Assembly: GCA_964461455.1 (NCBI GenBank)
Contig: CAYWUJ010000012.1
Span: 1 to 61,835, forward strand
From: UBA1413 sp964461455
Lineage (GTDB): Bacteria; Bacteroidota; Bacteroidia; Bacteroidales; Prolixibacteraceae
DNA length: 61,835 nucleotides
Direction: 5' to 3'
The position numbers and the translations under genes were made by a program. The notes below the pieces were generated by a model. It did no database searches. It was not told the DNA's origin and was given only the letters and a program-made list of their open reading frames with translations. Shown piece after piece: positions 8,403 through 17,537 of the stretch (positions are counted from its first letter, which is position 1; each line of letters starts with the position of its first letter).

Positions 8403-9797
8403 TTACGGGTTGAGGAGGTCGGGATTTCTGAAGGCCAGGATCTGGCGCACCATGGCCAGTCCTGCTTCCGATTTTTTATTTCCCTGGTCGAGTTCGAGGC
8501 TTTTGGAGAAGCAGTTGATAGCATCGCCCCACTGCTGCAGTTTTTGATAGATGGTACCCCTGAGGTGCCAGCAGGACGAGAGCTGGCCGGCGTCTCCCTC
8601 ATCCAGTAAACTGAGGGCGCGTGGGATATCATTTTCCGCGAAGGACTTACCGGCCTCTGTCAGCAAACGGTGGTGACCTGCGGCTCCCGGGAACGCCGCC
8701 AGCAATACCCTGGCCAGTTCATACGAGAGGACCCTCACTCTCTCTGCCGCTCCGCCGGTAAGTTCCTGAAGGGTCTCGGCACCATTGCTGATGGAAAAGA
8801 CGCCGGCATATTCCCCGGTAGCCCTGGAATCGAAGGATCCCGAGATCGAGGTGACCGGTTTTGTGGCTGCGGCAGCCATGATGGCCAGCCGTCCGGGCCC
8901 CTTATCCTTTCCCCCGCGTAAGTCGCACCTTCCTTCACCGGTGATGATCCAGTCGGCCCAGGAGAGATGGCGTTCCATATTGAGATGATCGAAAAGGAAT
9001 TCTGCGCCCCTGACCAGGGTAGCGCCACACAGGGCCACCAATCCGGATGCCACTCCACCTGCGGCTCCAATTCCCGGGAGGTGCCGCAGAGGTTTTCCCG
9101 AGAGCTCTTCGAGAAGGGTGATCCAGTGGGTGAGTCCCGTCTCCAGTTCCCTGATCATCACGGGGCCAGCGCCCTTCTGGGGACCGAAGACCCTGGCGGC
9201 CCCCTCTTCCCCCAGCAGGGGATTGGCGACGTCGGCAAGAAGGATGTATTCCACATTCTGTGGAAGATCTCCGGGAGCCTCCAGGCGCGACACCCGCCGG
9301 AGGGATGAAGGCAGGGGAGGCAGGGAATTCCCCGACGCATCATAAAACGAGAACCCCATGCCGGCAAGCAGGCCAATACCGCCATCGACGGTGGCGCTGC
9401 CGCCGAGTCCCACGATGATCCTGCGGCATCCCCGCGCCAGGGCCGCCCTGATCAGTTCGCCAGTTCCCAGCGAAGAGGCCTCCCCGGGAAGGTACTCCCT
9501 CCTGCCGAGGAGCCGCAACCCGGAGGCCGACGCCATCTCAATGACGGCGGTATGCCCGGCAATGCCGTACACCGCATCGACAGGCGCCCCCAAAGGCCCG
9601 GCCACAGTTTCACGAAAATCCCGGGCCCCCAGGGCATCCCTTAATATCTCCCCGGTAAAGTCGCCACCATCGGCAATGGGAACCAAACGCAGGTTGAATA
9701 CCGGCGAAGCCTCACGGAAACCCGCAGCCACCGCGGCCGCCACCCCCGGAGCATCCAGACTCCCTTTCATGCTGTTTGGCGCTATCAAAACATTCAT
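8403..9797 (-). CDS. Glycerate kinase with a C-terminal TPR extension
   Basis: 464 residues. Residues 1 to about 375 match the GlxK/GarK glycerate kinase family: start MNVLIAPNSMKGSL, PIADGGDFT, and the glycine-rich loop GLGGSATVDGGIGLLAG. These enzymes phosphorylate D-glycerate with ATP to 2- (or 3-) phosphoglycerate in the cytoplasm. From about residue 378 the chain continues into at least two TPR-like units (FAENDIPRALSLLDEG; YQKLQQWGDAINCFSKSLE). Stand-alone GlxK proteins are about 370-380 residues, so this is a fusion in one uninterrupted frame. The TPR part may recruit a partner or mediate oligomerisation. No other glycerate or glyoxylate gene is adjacent. Confidence 0.85.
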   Translation of the reverse strand: MNVLIAPNSMKGSLDAPGVAAAVAAGFREASPVFNLRLVPIADGGDFTGEILRDALGARDFRETVAGPLGAPVDAVYGIAGHTAVIEMASASGLRLLGRREYLPGEASSLGTGELIRAALARGCRRIIVGLGGSATVDGGIGLLAGMGFSFYDASGNSLPPLPSSLRRVSRLEAPGDLPQNVEYILLADVANPLLGEEGAARVFGPQKGAGPVMIRELETGLTHWITLLEELSGKPLRHLPGIGAAGGVASGLVALCGATLVRGAEFLFDHLNMERHLSWADWIITGEGRCDLRGGKDKGPGRLAIMAAAATKPVTSISGSFDSRATGEYAGVFSISNGAETLQELTGGAAERVRVLSYELARVLLAAFPGAAGHHRLLTEAGKSFAENDIPRALSLLDEGDAGQLSSCWHLRGTIYQKLQQWGDAINCFSKSLELDQGNKKSEAGLAMVRQILAFRNPDLLNP

Positions 9798-9924
9798 ATC
9801 TGCTTGCTATTTATTACAACCATAAGGATTTCAGTACTTTTCAGGCTTTCCAGCAACCATCCGAAGGCACCCCGCACAGTATCCCCCCGTGATCCTGCAC
9901 ATATGATTTCCCAGGGACACCGCC

Positions 9925-12114
9925 TCAGCTGTCTCCCCGCGTCACCGAATTAATCCCCTTCAGGTTCCTGAGCTTGTGGATCAGAAAGTCAAGATGCTCC
10001 AGGTTATGGACCCAGATTTTCAGAACACCCCGGAAATCACCCCCGGTGGACTCCACGTTGATGGCCCGCATCTGAACCCCGAAATCCTTGGCAATCACAT
10101 AAGAAATCTCGGAAACAATCCCCAGGCTGTCGGTTCCGGAGATATACAGGGTGGTCAGGAAAGAGCTCTTCACACTGGTAGGTTTCCATCTTGCCTTGAC
10201 CAACCGGTAGGGGAAGCGCTCTATCATCTGCGGTGCATTGGGACAGGAGACCCGGTGAATCTTGATGCCCTCATGGATGGTGACAAAACCGAAAATCTCA
10301 TCGCCGTAAACGGGATTGCAGCAGGGCGCCAGTTTGTAATTGACATCCCTGATATTGCTGTCGATGATCATGTAATCATCGCCGCTGCCGGCAGGGAGCT
10401 CTTTGGCACCCTCTGATGGAAGAATCTCCTCGAGCCTCGACCTGACCGCCATTTTCTCCTCCTCACGCAGTAGCGACTTGATATGAAGGGTGTCGATCTT
10501 GCCGGTACTGATATGGTAATAGAGGTCGGTGGCCAGCTTGAAATTATAATGCTTCAGAAGCTTACGGATGATATCATCGGTGAGTTCCAGCTTCCAGTTC
10601 TTGAACTTACGCACCAGCATCTCCTTCCCGTTGGCGGCCTCCCTGTTCCGGGCTTCATTCAGCGATGCCCTGATCCGGTTTTTTGCCTTGGAGGTCACCG
10701 CAAAATCGAGCCAGTCGATTTTCGGCCGTTGGTTGTTGCCGGTTTCCACCGACACAGTATCTCCGCTCTTCAGCTTATGGCGAAGGGTGACCTTCCGGTC
10801 ATTGACCTTCCCGCCCACGCATTTGTCACCCAGGTCGGAATGGATATCATAGGCAAAGTCCAGAATCGTCGCCCCAACCGGCAGCTTCCTGAGATCGCCC
10901 CTGGGAGTGAAGACATAAATCTCGTCGATGTAAACGTTTTTACGGAACTCATCTATGAAATCGACCACACTGACCTCGGGATTCTCCAGAATATCGCGGA
11001 TTCCCGACAACCAACGGTCGAGGTCCTTGTTCTCCTTGCCCCCCTTGTATTTCCAATGGGCGGCCACCCCCTTTTCTGCCAGTTCATCCATGCGACGCGT
11101 GCGAATCTGCACCTCGATCCACTTTTTATGCGGCCCCATCACAGTGGCATGCAAAGACTCATAGCCGTTCGACTTGGGAATGGTGATCCAGTCGCGCATC
11201 CGCTCCGGATTGGCCTGGTACTCATCGGTCACCACCGAATAGACAGTCCAGCAATCCGACTTCTCATTCTGCGGCTCAGAATCCAGAATCACCCTGATGG
11301 CAAAAAGATCGTACACCTCATCAAAGGCGACCTTTTGCTTCTGCATCTTACTGTAAATGGAAAAGACCGACTTGGTCCGTGCCTTCATCTCAAACCGGAA
11401 ACCCCGCGACAGGAGCTTTTCCTGAATGGGCCCTACAAATTCCGCGGTGAAGAGGGCACGCTCTGTTTCGGTCTCCTTCAGCCGGGTAATCACCTCCTGA
11501 TAGGCCTCGGGTTTGAGAACCCTGAGACAGAGATCCAAAAGCTCGGAATTGAGTTTATAAAGCCCCAGACGGTGGGCAAAGGGCGCATAAATATGATTGG
11601 TTTCGGTGGCTATACGCTTTACCGACGGGGTGGGAAACCGGTCAAAATTGCGCATAATCTGCACTCGGTCGGCAATCTTCACCAGAATGACACGCACGTC
11701 ACCCGCCAGGGCCAGCATGAGCATCCTGAAATTCTCGGGATGCAGTTCCACCGTATCGGTCCCCAGGGCGTTGATCTTGGCCATCCCCTCCAACATCGCC
11801 GTCACCGTATCACCGAAAAGACGCCTCAGCTCCTCCGGATTCGCCTGCCGCTCCAGCCGGTGGTACATCACATTGTGCAACAGTCCGGCCACCACGGAAT
11901 CCACACCCAGGCCTATCTCCTCCATGATGATCAGGGCCACCTCCAGGGAGTGGGAAAGAATCACCTCCCCCGACTCAAAACAACGCTCTCCCAGGAGCTC
12001 CCGGGCATACACATAGGCCCGGGAAACATCCCCGGCCCCCTTTTCATCAAAAACCGTCTGACACCTTCCGGCAAGCTGTTCATACAACCTGTCGGCCTCC
12101 AGAAGTGCTTCCAT
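9925..12114 (-). CDS. RelA/SpoT homologue (RSH), synthetase intact, hydrolase apparently inactive
   Basis: 729 residues with the long RSH order: HD region (about 30-190), ppGpp synthetase (about 235-365), TGS (about 410-470), a Cys/His regulatory region (KLAPCCNPVYGDE) and a C-terminal ACT domain. The synthetase looks complete (NGYESLHATV, WIEVQIRT, charged loop RMRDW). The hydrolase site is changed: the HD pair is His80-Asn81 in LLHNVMYHR, the following Glu-Asp is Tyr-His, and the usual ADRLHNMR motif reads ADRVQIMR. It therefore probably makes (p)ppGpp but cannot degrade it, and the genome should contain a second RSH hydrolase. It lies just downstream of the ferritin gene and its terminator. 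Confidence 0.88.
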   Translation of the reverse strand: MEALLEADRLYEQLAGRCQTVFDEKGAGDVSRAYVYARELLGERCFESGEVILSHSLEVALIIMEEIGLGVDSVVAGLLHNVMYHRLERQANPEELRRLFGDTVTAMLEGMAKINALGTDTVELHPENFRMLMLALAGDVRVILVKIADRVQIMRNFDRFPTPSVKRIATETNHIYAPFAHRLGLYKLNSELLDLCLRVLKPEAYQEVITRLKETETERALFTAEFVGPIQEKLLSRGFRFEMKARTKSVFSIYSKMQKQKVAFDEVYDLFAIRVILDSEPQNEKSDCWTVYSVVTDEYQANPERMRDWITIPKSNGYESLHATVMGPHKKWIEVQIRTRRMDELAEKGVAAHWKYKGGKENKDLDRWLSGIRDILENPEVSVVDFIDEFRKNVYIDEIYVFTPRGDLRKLPVGATILDFAYDIHSDLGDKCVGGKVNDRKVTLRHKLKSGDTVSVETGNNQRPKIDWLDFAVTSKAKNRIRASLNEARNREAANGKEMLVRKFKNWKLELTDDIIRKLLKHYNFKLATDLYYHISTGKIDTLHIKSLLREEEKMAVRSRLEEILPSEGAKELPAGSGDDYMIIDSNIRDVNYKLAPCCNPVYGDEIFGFVTIHEGIKIHRVSCPNAPQMIERFPYRLVKARWKPTSVKSSFLTTLYISGTDSLGIVSEISYVIAKDFGVQMRAINVESTGGDFRGVLKIWVHNLEHLDFLIHKLRNLKGINSVTRGDS

Positions 12115-12127
12115 GCCACTAAAAATT

Positions 12128-12152
12128 AAAAAAGGCCACCCTGAAGGCAGCC
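12128..12152 (-). terminator. Terminator between ferritin and the RSH gene
   Basis: On the minus strand GGCTGCC, loop TTCAG and GGTGGCC form a 7-bp stem with two G-T pairs, followed by TTTTTTAATTTTT. It ends only 13 bases before the RSH start codon, so it separates the two transcription units unless read-through occurs. Confidence 0.65.
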
Positions 12153-12179
12153 CTAAATATGTCGAATTCCTCCCGGAAC

Positions 12180-12695
12180 CTATTCCGCTGCCACCGTCGC
12201 ATCGACAAAGACCCGCTGACGCATCTCCCTGTCGAGCATCATCAGACCATGCCCGTGGCCATTAACCAGCCTCAGGGTATCCAGAATCTCGGTCACATTG
12301 GCTTCCTCTTCCACCTGCTCGTCAATAAACCACTTCAGAAAACTCTGCGTGGCATAATCCGACTCGGCAATAGCCACATCCATGATCTTGTTGATGCTGG
12401 CAGTCACAAACTGCTCATGCTCCAGCGACTTCTCAAAGACCGAAGTGACACTTTCAAAATCTGTCTCCATTTGGGCAATGGCCTTCAATACCACCTGGCT
12501 CCCCCTCTCATGGACATACTTGAAGAACTTGTTCCCGTGGGTCAGCTCCTCCTGATACTGAATATACATCCAGTTGGCAAACCCGGGAAATCCCTTCCCC
12601 TGAAACCATGCCGACATCGACAAATAAAGATATGCCGAGTAATATTCATTATTAATCTGCAGATTGATCGCTTTTAAAACTTTTTCCTTTAACAT
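12180..12695 (-). CDS. Non-haem ferritin
   Basis: 171 residues, normal length for bacterial FtnA-type ferritin, a cytoplasmic 24-mer that oxidises Fe(II) and stores it as a ferric mineral. The ferroxidase ligands are visible: Glu in NNEYYSAYLYLSMS, the E-x-x-H pair in QEELTHGNKFF, and the later EQVEEEANVTEIL. No haem-binding Met pattern of bacterioferritin is evident. A TAATTTTG box lies 27 bases before the start (12722-12729) in an AT-rich leader. A terminator follows directly. Confidence 0.92.
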   Translation of the reverse strand: MLKEKVLKAINLQINNEYYSAYLYLSMSAWFQGKGFPGFANWMYIQYQEELTHGNKFFKYVHERGSQVVLKAIAQMETDFESVTSVFEKSLEHEQFVTASINKIMDVAIAESDYATQSFLKWFIDEQVEEEANVTEILDTLRLVNGHGHGLMMLDREMRQRVFVDATVAAE

Positions 12696-12721
12696 GACAT
12701 TCTGTTTTTAAATTAATAGCC

Positions 12722-12729
12722 CAAAATTA
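12722..12729 (-). promoter_or_regulatory. Promoter -7 box of the ferritin gene
   Basis: TAATTTTG on the minus strand fits TAnnTTTG; the start codon is at 12695. A clear -33 box is not seen. The intergenic region 12696-12968 is AT-rich and holds this promoter and the divergent one at 12896. Confidence 0.45.
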
Positions 12730-12895
12730 CAAAATCCTTTTCAGAATTAAAAGGATACCCAACTCTTATTTAACAATTATTTAGAATTATTCCTATTTAT
12801 TAGCCATTCCCTTTAACCGGCCGATATCCGAAGCCTTCCGCCCGGTATTTTTTTCTTGTGTGAGGCCGAATAAGTGATGAAACGGCAATTTGTCG

Positions 12896-12903
12896 TAACT
12901 TTG
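12896..12903 (+). promoter_or_regulatory. Promoter -7 box of the alpha/beta hydrolase gene
   Basis: TAACTTTG matches TAnnTTTG and lies 65 bases before the ATG at 12969. No convincing -33 TTTG is visible. Confidence 0.45.
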
Positions 12904-12968
12904 AACGTTAGAATAGCGGTGTACCCCTGTCAGGGGATTTTCGCCCACACATAAATTTTAGAAATACG

Positions 12969-14210
12969 ATGAAACGGAAGCTCTTTATTTTCAGGCTGGC
13001 CGCCATAATGGCCACAGTGATGCTGGGGGCCTGCGGTCTGTTCGATGGGGGGGAAACTCCCGAGCCGGAAGAGGAATACCTGGTAAGTTATTCCAGTGCG
13101 AATGCAGTCACCGTTCCGATCATAAAACCGGTATTTACGGCGCTGGAGGGACAGTTTCCCAATCTGGCCGGAATTTCCGAAAAGGTAAAATACGGGGTGA
13201 CCGTTTACCGGGTAAGCTACAACACCACCTTCATGGGCACCAGGGTTCTGGCTTCCGGGTTGGTTTCCGTGCCCATGGGAACCGGCACTTTCCCGCTGCT
13301 GAGCTTTCAGAACGGCACCAACACCCTCGATTCCAGGGCCCCTTCGGTGAATCCCACCGATCAGCTTTTCTCCGTGATTGAGATGATCGCCTCCATGGGT
13401 TTTGTGGTCACTATTCCTGATTATCTGGGTTTCGGGGCCTCCTCGGGACTGTTCCACCCCTATCTCCACAAGGAGTCTACCATCACCTCAGTGACCGACC
13501 TTCACAGGGCGGCAGGGGAGTTGCTGAAAAAACTCGGAAAGAGTTCCATCACCAAAGATACTTACCTGATGGGCTATTCGCAGGGTGGGTGGGCCACCAT
13601 GGCGCTGAAAAAGGAGATGGAGACTTCCCTGACCGGGGAATATACCCTGAAGGCCAGTTCCTGCGGTGCCGGGCCTTATGACCTGACGGCCGTCAGCAGC
13701 CATGTCCTCGCGCAGCAGACCTATCCCATGCCTTACTTCCTGGCTTACATGGTCAACTCTTACATCAAAACCAATGAGATTGCCCTCACCCCCGGTGACA
13801 TCTTCAATGCCCCCTATTCCGGAGAGGATTACATCGCCAAACTTTTCGACGGAAGCCATGATGCCGAATACATCAACTCCAAACTCTCCCCCACGGTAAG
13901 TACCCTGTTCAACAAGGAGTTTCTCGACAACTTCGCCACCGGGGAAAAATATGCCGGGTTCCGTGCTGCCCTCAGCCGCAATTCTGTGGAAGCCTGGAAG
14001 ACCACCACTCCCACGCTGATCATCCATGGCATCGGCGACACCTTTGTCCCCGTCACGGCCTCCACTGATATGATTGCTGATTTTAAGGCGGCACTGGTTC
14101 CTACCGACCTGATTACCGTTTCCATTCTCCCCGGGCTCGACCACCAGGATGCCATCATGCCCTGGGGAGTGGCTTCTCTGAAATGGCTCCTCGACAGGAG
14201 AGACGAATGA
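12969..14210 (+). CDS. Alpha/beta-hydrolase lipoprotein (secretory lipase-like)
   Basis: 413 residues. Signal peptide ends MLGAC, a good lipobox, so the enzyme is membrane-anchored outside the cytoplasm. The fold is an alpha/beta hydrolase of the secretory lipase or prolyl-oligopeptidase-like type: nucleophile elbow GYSQGGW, oxyanion-side region IPDYLGFGAS, and a C-terminal half with IHGIGDTFVPV (acid) and GLDHQDAI (histidine). It probably cleaves esters. The substrate cannot be read from sequence. It is a single gene on the plus strand, and the converging glycosyltransferase gene ends 14 bases beyond its stop codon. Confidence 0.8.
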   Translation: MKRKLFIFRLAAIMATVMLGACGLFDGGETPEPEEEYLVSYSSANAVTVPIIKPVFTALEGQFPNLAGISEKVKYGVTVYRVSYNTTFMGTRVLASGLVSVPMGTGTFPLLSFQNGTNTLDSRAPSVNPTDQLFSVIEMIASMGFVVTIPDYLGFGASSGLFHPYLHKESTITSVTDLHRAAGELLKKLGKSSITKDTYLMGYSQGGWATMALKKEMETSLTGEYTLKASSCGAGPYDLTAVSSHVLAQQTYPMPYFLAYMVNSYIKTNEIALTPGDIFNAPYSGEDYIAKLFDGSHDAEYINSKLSPTVSTLFNKEFLDNFATGEKYAGFRAALSRNSVEAWKTTTPTLIIHGIGDTFVPVTASTDMIADFKAALVPTDLITVSILPGLDHQDAIMPWGVASLKWLLDRRDE

Positions 14211-14224
14211 AATAATTAATCTTA

Positions 14225-15175
14225 TCAGGTATGGGGGTTTGCCGTATTGCGGACCTTTCTCACCCTGTAGGGGGTCTTTTTCTGTGATTCATAGTAGGTC
14301 CTCATCTGCAGTTCTGCGACTATGCCGATGGTGATGAACTGAATTCCGGCCACCAGAAGCAGAATTCCCAGCAACAGCAATGGCTTGCCCCAGATGTCCT
14401 GCCCCATGATCTTCAGCACCAGCAGGTAAAAGTTGATCACGATACCGGCGGCCAGGGTGAAGAAACCGATCTGTCCGAAAAGGTGCAAGGGCCGTTGCAT
14501 ATATTTCTTAAAAAACCACATCAGCAACAGGTCGCTCATTACCCGTGATGAACGCGACAAACTGTAATTCGATTTTCCGAATTTCCGCGGCCTGTGGTTC
14601 ACATCAGTCTGGGTAAAGCGTGTGGCCCCTTCAAAAGCCAGCAATACGGGAATGAAACGGTGAAGCTCGCCGTAGATGTGGATGCTTTTGATGATTTCCG
14701 CCGGGAATATCTTGAGGGTACACCCCAGGTCCTTCATTTTGGTACCGGTGGTCTGCCTGATGATGTAGTTGGCGATTTTTGAGGGCGTTCTGCGCAGAAA
14801 AACACCATCCTTCCTGTTAGCCCTGATCCCGGCCACCATATCCCACTCTCCTGTTTCGGCCATTCTGAGCATTCGGGGGATGTCGGCAGGGTCATTCTGG
14901 AGGTCCCCGTCAATCAGGCAGATATACTCTCCCGCAGCAGCATCGACACCTGCCTGCAAGGCACTGCTCTGCCCAAAATTACGCATCAGTTCCACGAGGA
15001 CAAACCGCTTGTCGTCAATGGCCAGAACCTCCTTCCGGGTGCCATCGGTCGACCCGTCATCCACAAAAATCGCCTCAAAATCGATATCCTTCAGCGCATC
15101 CATGATCTGGCGGCTTAACGGGGCGATGTTGGACTCCTCATTGTAAACGCAGATCACCACAGACAATTTCTTCAT
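14225..15175 (-). CDS. Family 2 glycosyltransferase, polyisoprenyl-phosphate type (ArnC/GtrB/DPM1-like)
   Basis: 316 residues. The GT-A nucleotide-sugar fold occupies about residues 1-215, with VVICVYNEE, FVDDGSTDGT (39-46) and the DxD-like IDGDLQNDP (88-96). Two membrane helices follow (about 234-256 and 265-288). This is the layout of enzymes that load a sugar onto undecaprenyl phosphate on the cytoplasmic face of the inner membrane for later transfer to lipid A or O-antigen. The sugar is not predictable. A TATTTTTG box lies at 15208-15215, 33 bases before the start. Confidence 0.85.
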   Translation of the reverse strand: MKKLSVVICVYNEESNIAPLSRQIMDALKDIDFEAIFVDDGSTDGTRKEVLAIDDKRFVLVELMRNFGQSSALQAGVDAAAGEYICLIDGDLQNDPADIPRMLRMAETGEWDMVAGIRANRKDGVFLRRTPSKIANYIIRQTTGTKMKDLGCTLKIFPAEIIKSIHIYGELHRFIPVLLAFEGATRFTQTDVNHRPRKFGKSNYSLSRSSRVMSDLLLMWFFKKYMQRPLHLFGQIGFFTLAAGIVINFYLLVLKIMGQDIWGKPLLLLGILLLVAGIQFITIGIVAELQMRTYYESQKKTPYRVRKVRNTANPHT

Positions 15176-15207
15176 ATCCTGGGTTGTTTCCTGTGAGTAT
15201 TTGATCG

Positions 15208-15215
15208 CAAAAATA
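15208..15215 (-). promoter_or_regulatory. Promoter -7 box of the GT2 gene
   Basis: TATTTTTG on the minus strand, in the 74-base gap upstream of the glycosyltransferase gene. No clear -33 box. Confidence 0.4.
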
Positions 15216-15249
15216 ACAGTAAATCAGAGAATACACAGGGGTCTGTGCA

Positions 15250-16140
15250 TTATAACCCGTTGAATTTCCAGATGAAGGAGAGTCTGAAAGTCTGGTAATC
15301 CCAATGGCGCAGGCCATGGAGCCAGGCCACCTGTGCGGCAGTATACTGCCAGTCATGGCGGGCTTCCAGGGTGGCCACCACGGGTTTATCACGGAGGGTC
15401 ATGTATCCCGAGTAACCTGAGATATTTCCTGAAAACTGCCAGCGTTCATTCCTGACTTCCGTCCCCACCCCATAGAGCAGGGCGTCATTCTGGGGAGTGC
15501 CCTCGTTATAGGTCTGCCAGCTGTAAAAACCCAGCATGGCAAAGGGCCGCATCTGCATCCTCCGGGAGAGGTCAAAGCTCCGGGAGAAACTAAGATCCAG
15601 GAAATAACCCGGGGTGTCGGTAAACCTGGCGGCATAGGCATGCCCCGAGGCGGTCTTGCAGGCCATTCTCAGCATGGTGTCAGGAAAACGACGCTCTTTG
15701 ACAAGCTGCACCATGGCCGCAAAATAAAAATCCCCCTGGGTCATTCCTTTTCCATCCTCATCACGCGAGAAACTCGAATTTCTGAACGATTCTGAATAGT
15801 TATAATTTTCCAGGAGCACGCCAAAGGCCTCAATGGCGACTTTCCCGTCATAGAAGGGGACCCTCAGGTGAAATGAGAGGTCCTGGGTGGGATCCTCAGG
15901 GTGATAATGGCGCGACAAACTGGTCATGATCTCTCCTGATCCCGGAATGTAGCCCCTTGCCGCTTCGGGTACCGGCAGGGCATTGGGGCCCAGATAGCCC
16001 GGAGAGAGCTTCATCAGGTTCCGCCAACCCGGATCTCCCGGCTTCCAGTCATGGAGATCATTCCACCACTGCCAGTTGTTTTCCTGCGAAAACAAAAGGA
16101 TGGGAAACAACAGAAAAATGGCCAACAGGAGTTTCTTCAT
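15250..16140 (-). CDS. Exported protein of unknown function, possible outer-membrane barrel
   Basis: 296 residues. The signal peptide ends PILLFSQ, typical of Bacteroidota exported proteins. The mature chain is rich in aromatic residues and has alternating amphipathic strands in its second half (DLSFSRSFDLS, MRPFAMLGFYSWQ, YQTFRLSFIWKFN). The last of these ends close to the C terminus, as in outer-membrane beta-barrels. N-terminal part: NNWQWWNDLHDWKPGDPGW. I do not recognise a named family. It lies between the PepC-like gene and the GT2 gene on the same strand, with gaps of 48 and 74 bases. Confidence 0.6.
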   Translation of the reverse strand: MKKLLLAIFLLFPILLFSQENNWQWWNDLHDWKPGDPGWRNLMKLSPGYLGPNALPVPEAARGYIPGSGEIMTSLSRHYHPEDPTQDLSFHLRVPFYDGKVAIEAFGVLLENYNYSESFRNSSFSRDEDGKGMTQGDFYFAAMVQLVKERRFPDTMLRMACKTASGHAYAARFTDTPGYFLDLSFSRSFDLSRRMQMRPFAMLGFYSWQTYNEGTPQNDALLYGVGTEVRNERWQFSGNISGYSGYMTLRDKPVVATLEARHDWQYTAAQVAWLHGLRHWDYQTFRLSFIWKFNGL

Positions 16141-16188
16141 CCAATTTACCTAAAGTTGTATTAAATCCCGTTGGACTTTCGCCACGGA

Positions 16189-17394
16189 TTAAAGGTCCAG
16201 CTTCTTACGGATCTGCTGCGGAACAGCATCACGATGGACCATAATGCTCATCGTTTTGTATTTCACATATGCCTTTGAGGCGTAGAAAAACCCACCATAC
16301 CGGTTATAATCGCCCCAGGAGTTCTTCACCTTATACCAGAGGTTGCCGGCCTGGTCGCGGGCAGTGCCGATAATATGCATGCCATGGTCATCGGTCGTCT
16401 GGTAGTTGTCAAATTCCACCTGTCTGAGTTCCTGGGTCACCTCCAGTTCGGGAACCGGCTCATTAAACCGGTAAAGCTCATCCTCCCTTTCCCTCTCTGA
16501 GAGTTTTTCCCAACGGAGGATTTCGGCGTTCGACATCTCTTCGGTTTTCTTCACCGGAACCAAGGCCAGCCCCTTGTTGCTGGTCAGAAATCCCTTTTCA
16601 CTCACGTCGGCCGCCCAGGCCACGGTATAGCCCCTGCGCAGCGAAAATTCAACGATCTCTTCCAGTTCTTCCAGGGGGACATTGTACACCTCATCCCACG
16701 ACCAGTTGTCGGGAACTTCAAGGATGAAACCGGTGTAGAACGGATGATGGGTATAGGAGGTAATCTCCACATAATCGTCCATATCCAGTCCCACGACCTC
16801 CCTTGCAAAACTCTGGGGCGTATAGCTTTTCCCCTGGTATTCAAATTTCTCAGGGAGCTTGCCCAGGTAAGTGTCTAGGATCCCCGTCATCCCCTCGTGC
16901 CACACCGGGGAAAGCTTCCGGTTGGGATTTTTGACAATGGCCCCGACATAGTCACGAAGCGTGTTGTCGAGCTCCCCGTGGACATGCTTCTCCTCCCCGT
17001 ATTGCAGGCCGTTGTAGACCTCCTCGGGGACGATCCCCACCTTGCGGATGACATTCGAAGCATCGTGAAAGGCCCCTCCTGCCCCAAAATTGGTGTTCCC
17101 CTGCATCCTGACATACTTTTCAGCCTTGTGGGCATAGGTATGGTGCACTATGAACATTTCCGAAAGATCAGTCACCGGCTTCTTCATGCGCAACATTTCC
17201 GACTCAAAAAAGGAAAGCGCACTGAAAGACCAGCAGGTCCCCGTGCGATGCTGATTCTTTACCGGTGTCACGGGCAACACAATTTCATCGGTAAACCTGA
17301 TTCCTTCAGGTTTCTCAGGGGTTTCCTGGGAGGTGCCCGTCAACGATGCGGCCAGCAGGAAAACGGAACAAAAGAGGGTAATTTTTCTGATCAT
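16189..17394 (-). CDS. Exported C1-family cysteine peptidase (bleomycin hydrolase/PepC-like)
   Basis: 401 residues. Signal peptide 1-22. The papain-clan active site is present: NQHRTGTCWSFSAL (oxyanion Gln48, nucleophile Cys54), a His in TDDHGMHIIG in the last sixth of the protein, and Asn in VKNSWG. Family C1B (PepC) members are aminopeptidases, usually cytoplasmic hexamers; this one carries an export signal and so probably acts in the periplasm. A TATTTTTG box at 17418-17425 is 24 bases upstream of the start. It heads the minus-strand group that runs down to the GT2 gene. Confidence 0.87.
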   Translation of the reverse strand: MIRKITLFCSVFLLAASLTGTSQETPEKPEGIRFTDEIVLPVTPVKNQHRTGTCWSFSALSFFESEMLRMKKPVTDLSEMFIVHHTYAHKAEKYVRMQGNTNFGAGGAFHDASNVIRKVGIVPEEVYNGLQYGEEKHVHGELDNTLRDYVGAIVKNPNRKLSPVWHEGMTGILDTYLGKLPEKFEYQGKSYTPQSFAREVVGLDMDDYVEITSYTHHPFYTGFILEVPDNWSWDEVYNVPLEELEEIVEFSLRRGYTVAWAADVSEKGFLTSNKGLALVPVKKTEEMSNAEILRWEKLSEREREDELYRFNEPVPELEVTQELRQVEFDNYQTTDDHGMHIIGTARDQAGNLWYKVKNSWGDYNRYGGFFYASKAYVKYKTMSIMVHRDAVPQQIRKKLDL

Positions 17395-17417
17395 ACTGGG
17401 CTATTCTAATGAAACTT

Positions 17418-17425
17418 CAAAAATA
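17418..17425 (-). promoter_or_regulatory. Promoter -7 box of the PepC-like gene
   Basis: TATTTTTG on the minus strand, 24 bases before the ATG at 17394, in the divergent region shared with the TPR gene at 17538. Confidence 0.45.
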
Positions 17426-17525
17426 GAAATTTTCAGACACGATAAAAATGATTATTAACAAGGTGTCGAACCGGACAAAGCGTTAAATAAAGTGAAGGAG
17501 CTCCGGCCTCAATGGAGCAAAATAC

Positions 17526-17533
17526 TATTTTTG
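17526..17533 (+). promoter_or_regulatory. Promoter -7 box directly against the TPR gene start
   Basis: TATTTTTG is followed by TGAC and then the ATG at 17538. The 4-base gap is the same as for the metal cluster at 5517, and predicts a transcript beginning at the start codon. No -33 TTTG at the expected place. Confidence 0.45.
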
Positions 17534-17537
17534 TGAC

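Noticed and set aside
10483..12129. A 548-codon open frame on the plus strand opposite the RSH gene
   Set aside because: It is the reverse complement of a clearly conserved gene, its translation is rich in His, Gly, Pro and Leu without domains, and codon-position bias explains its length.
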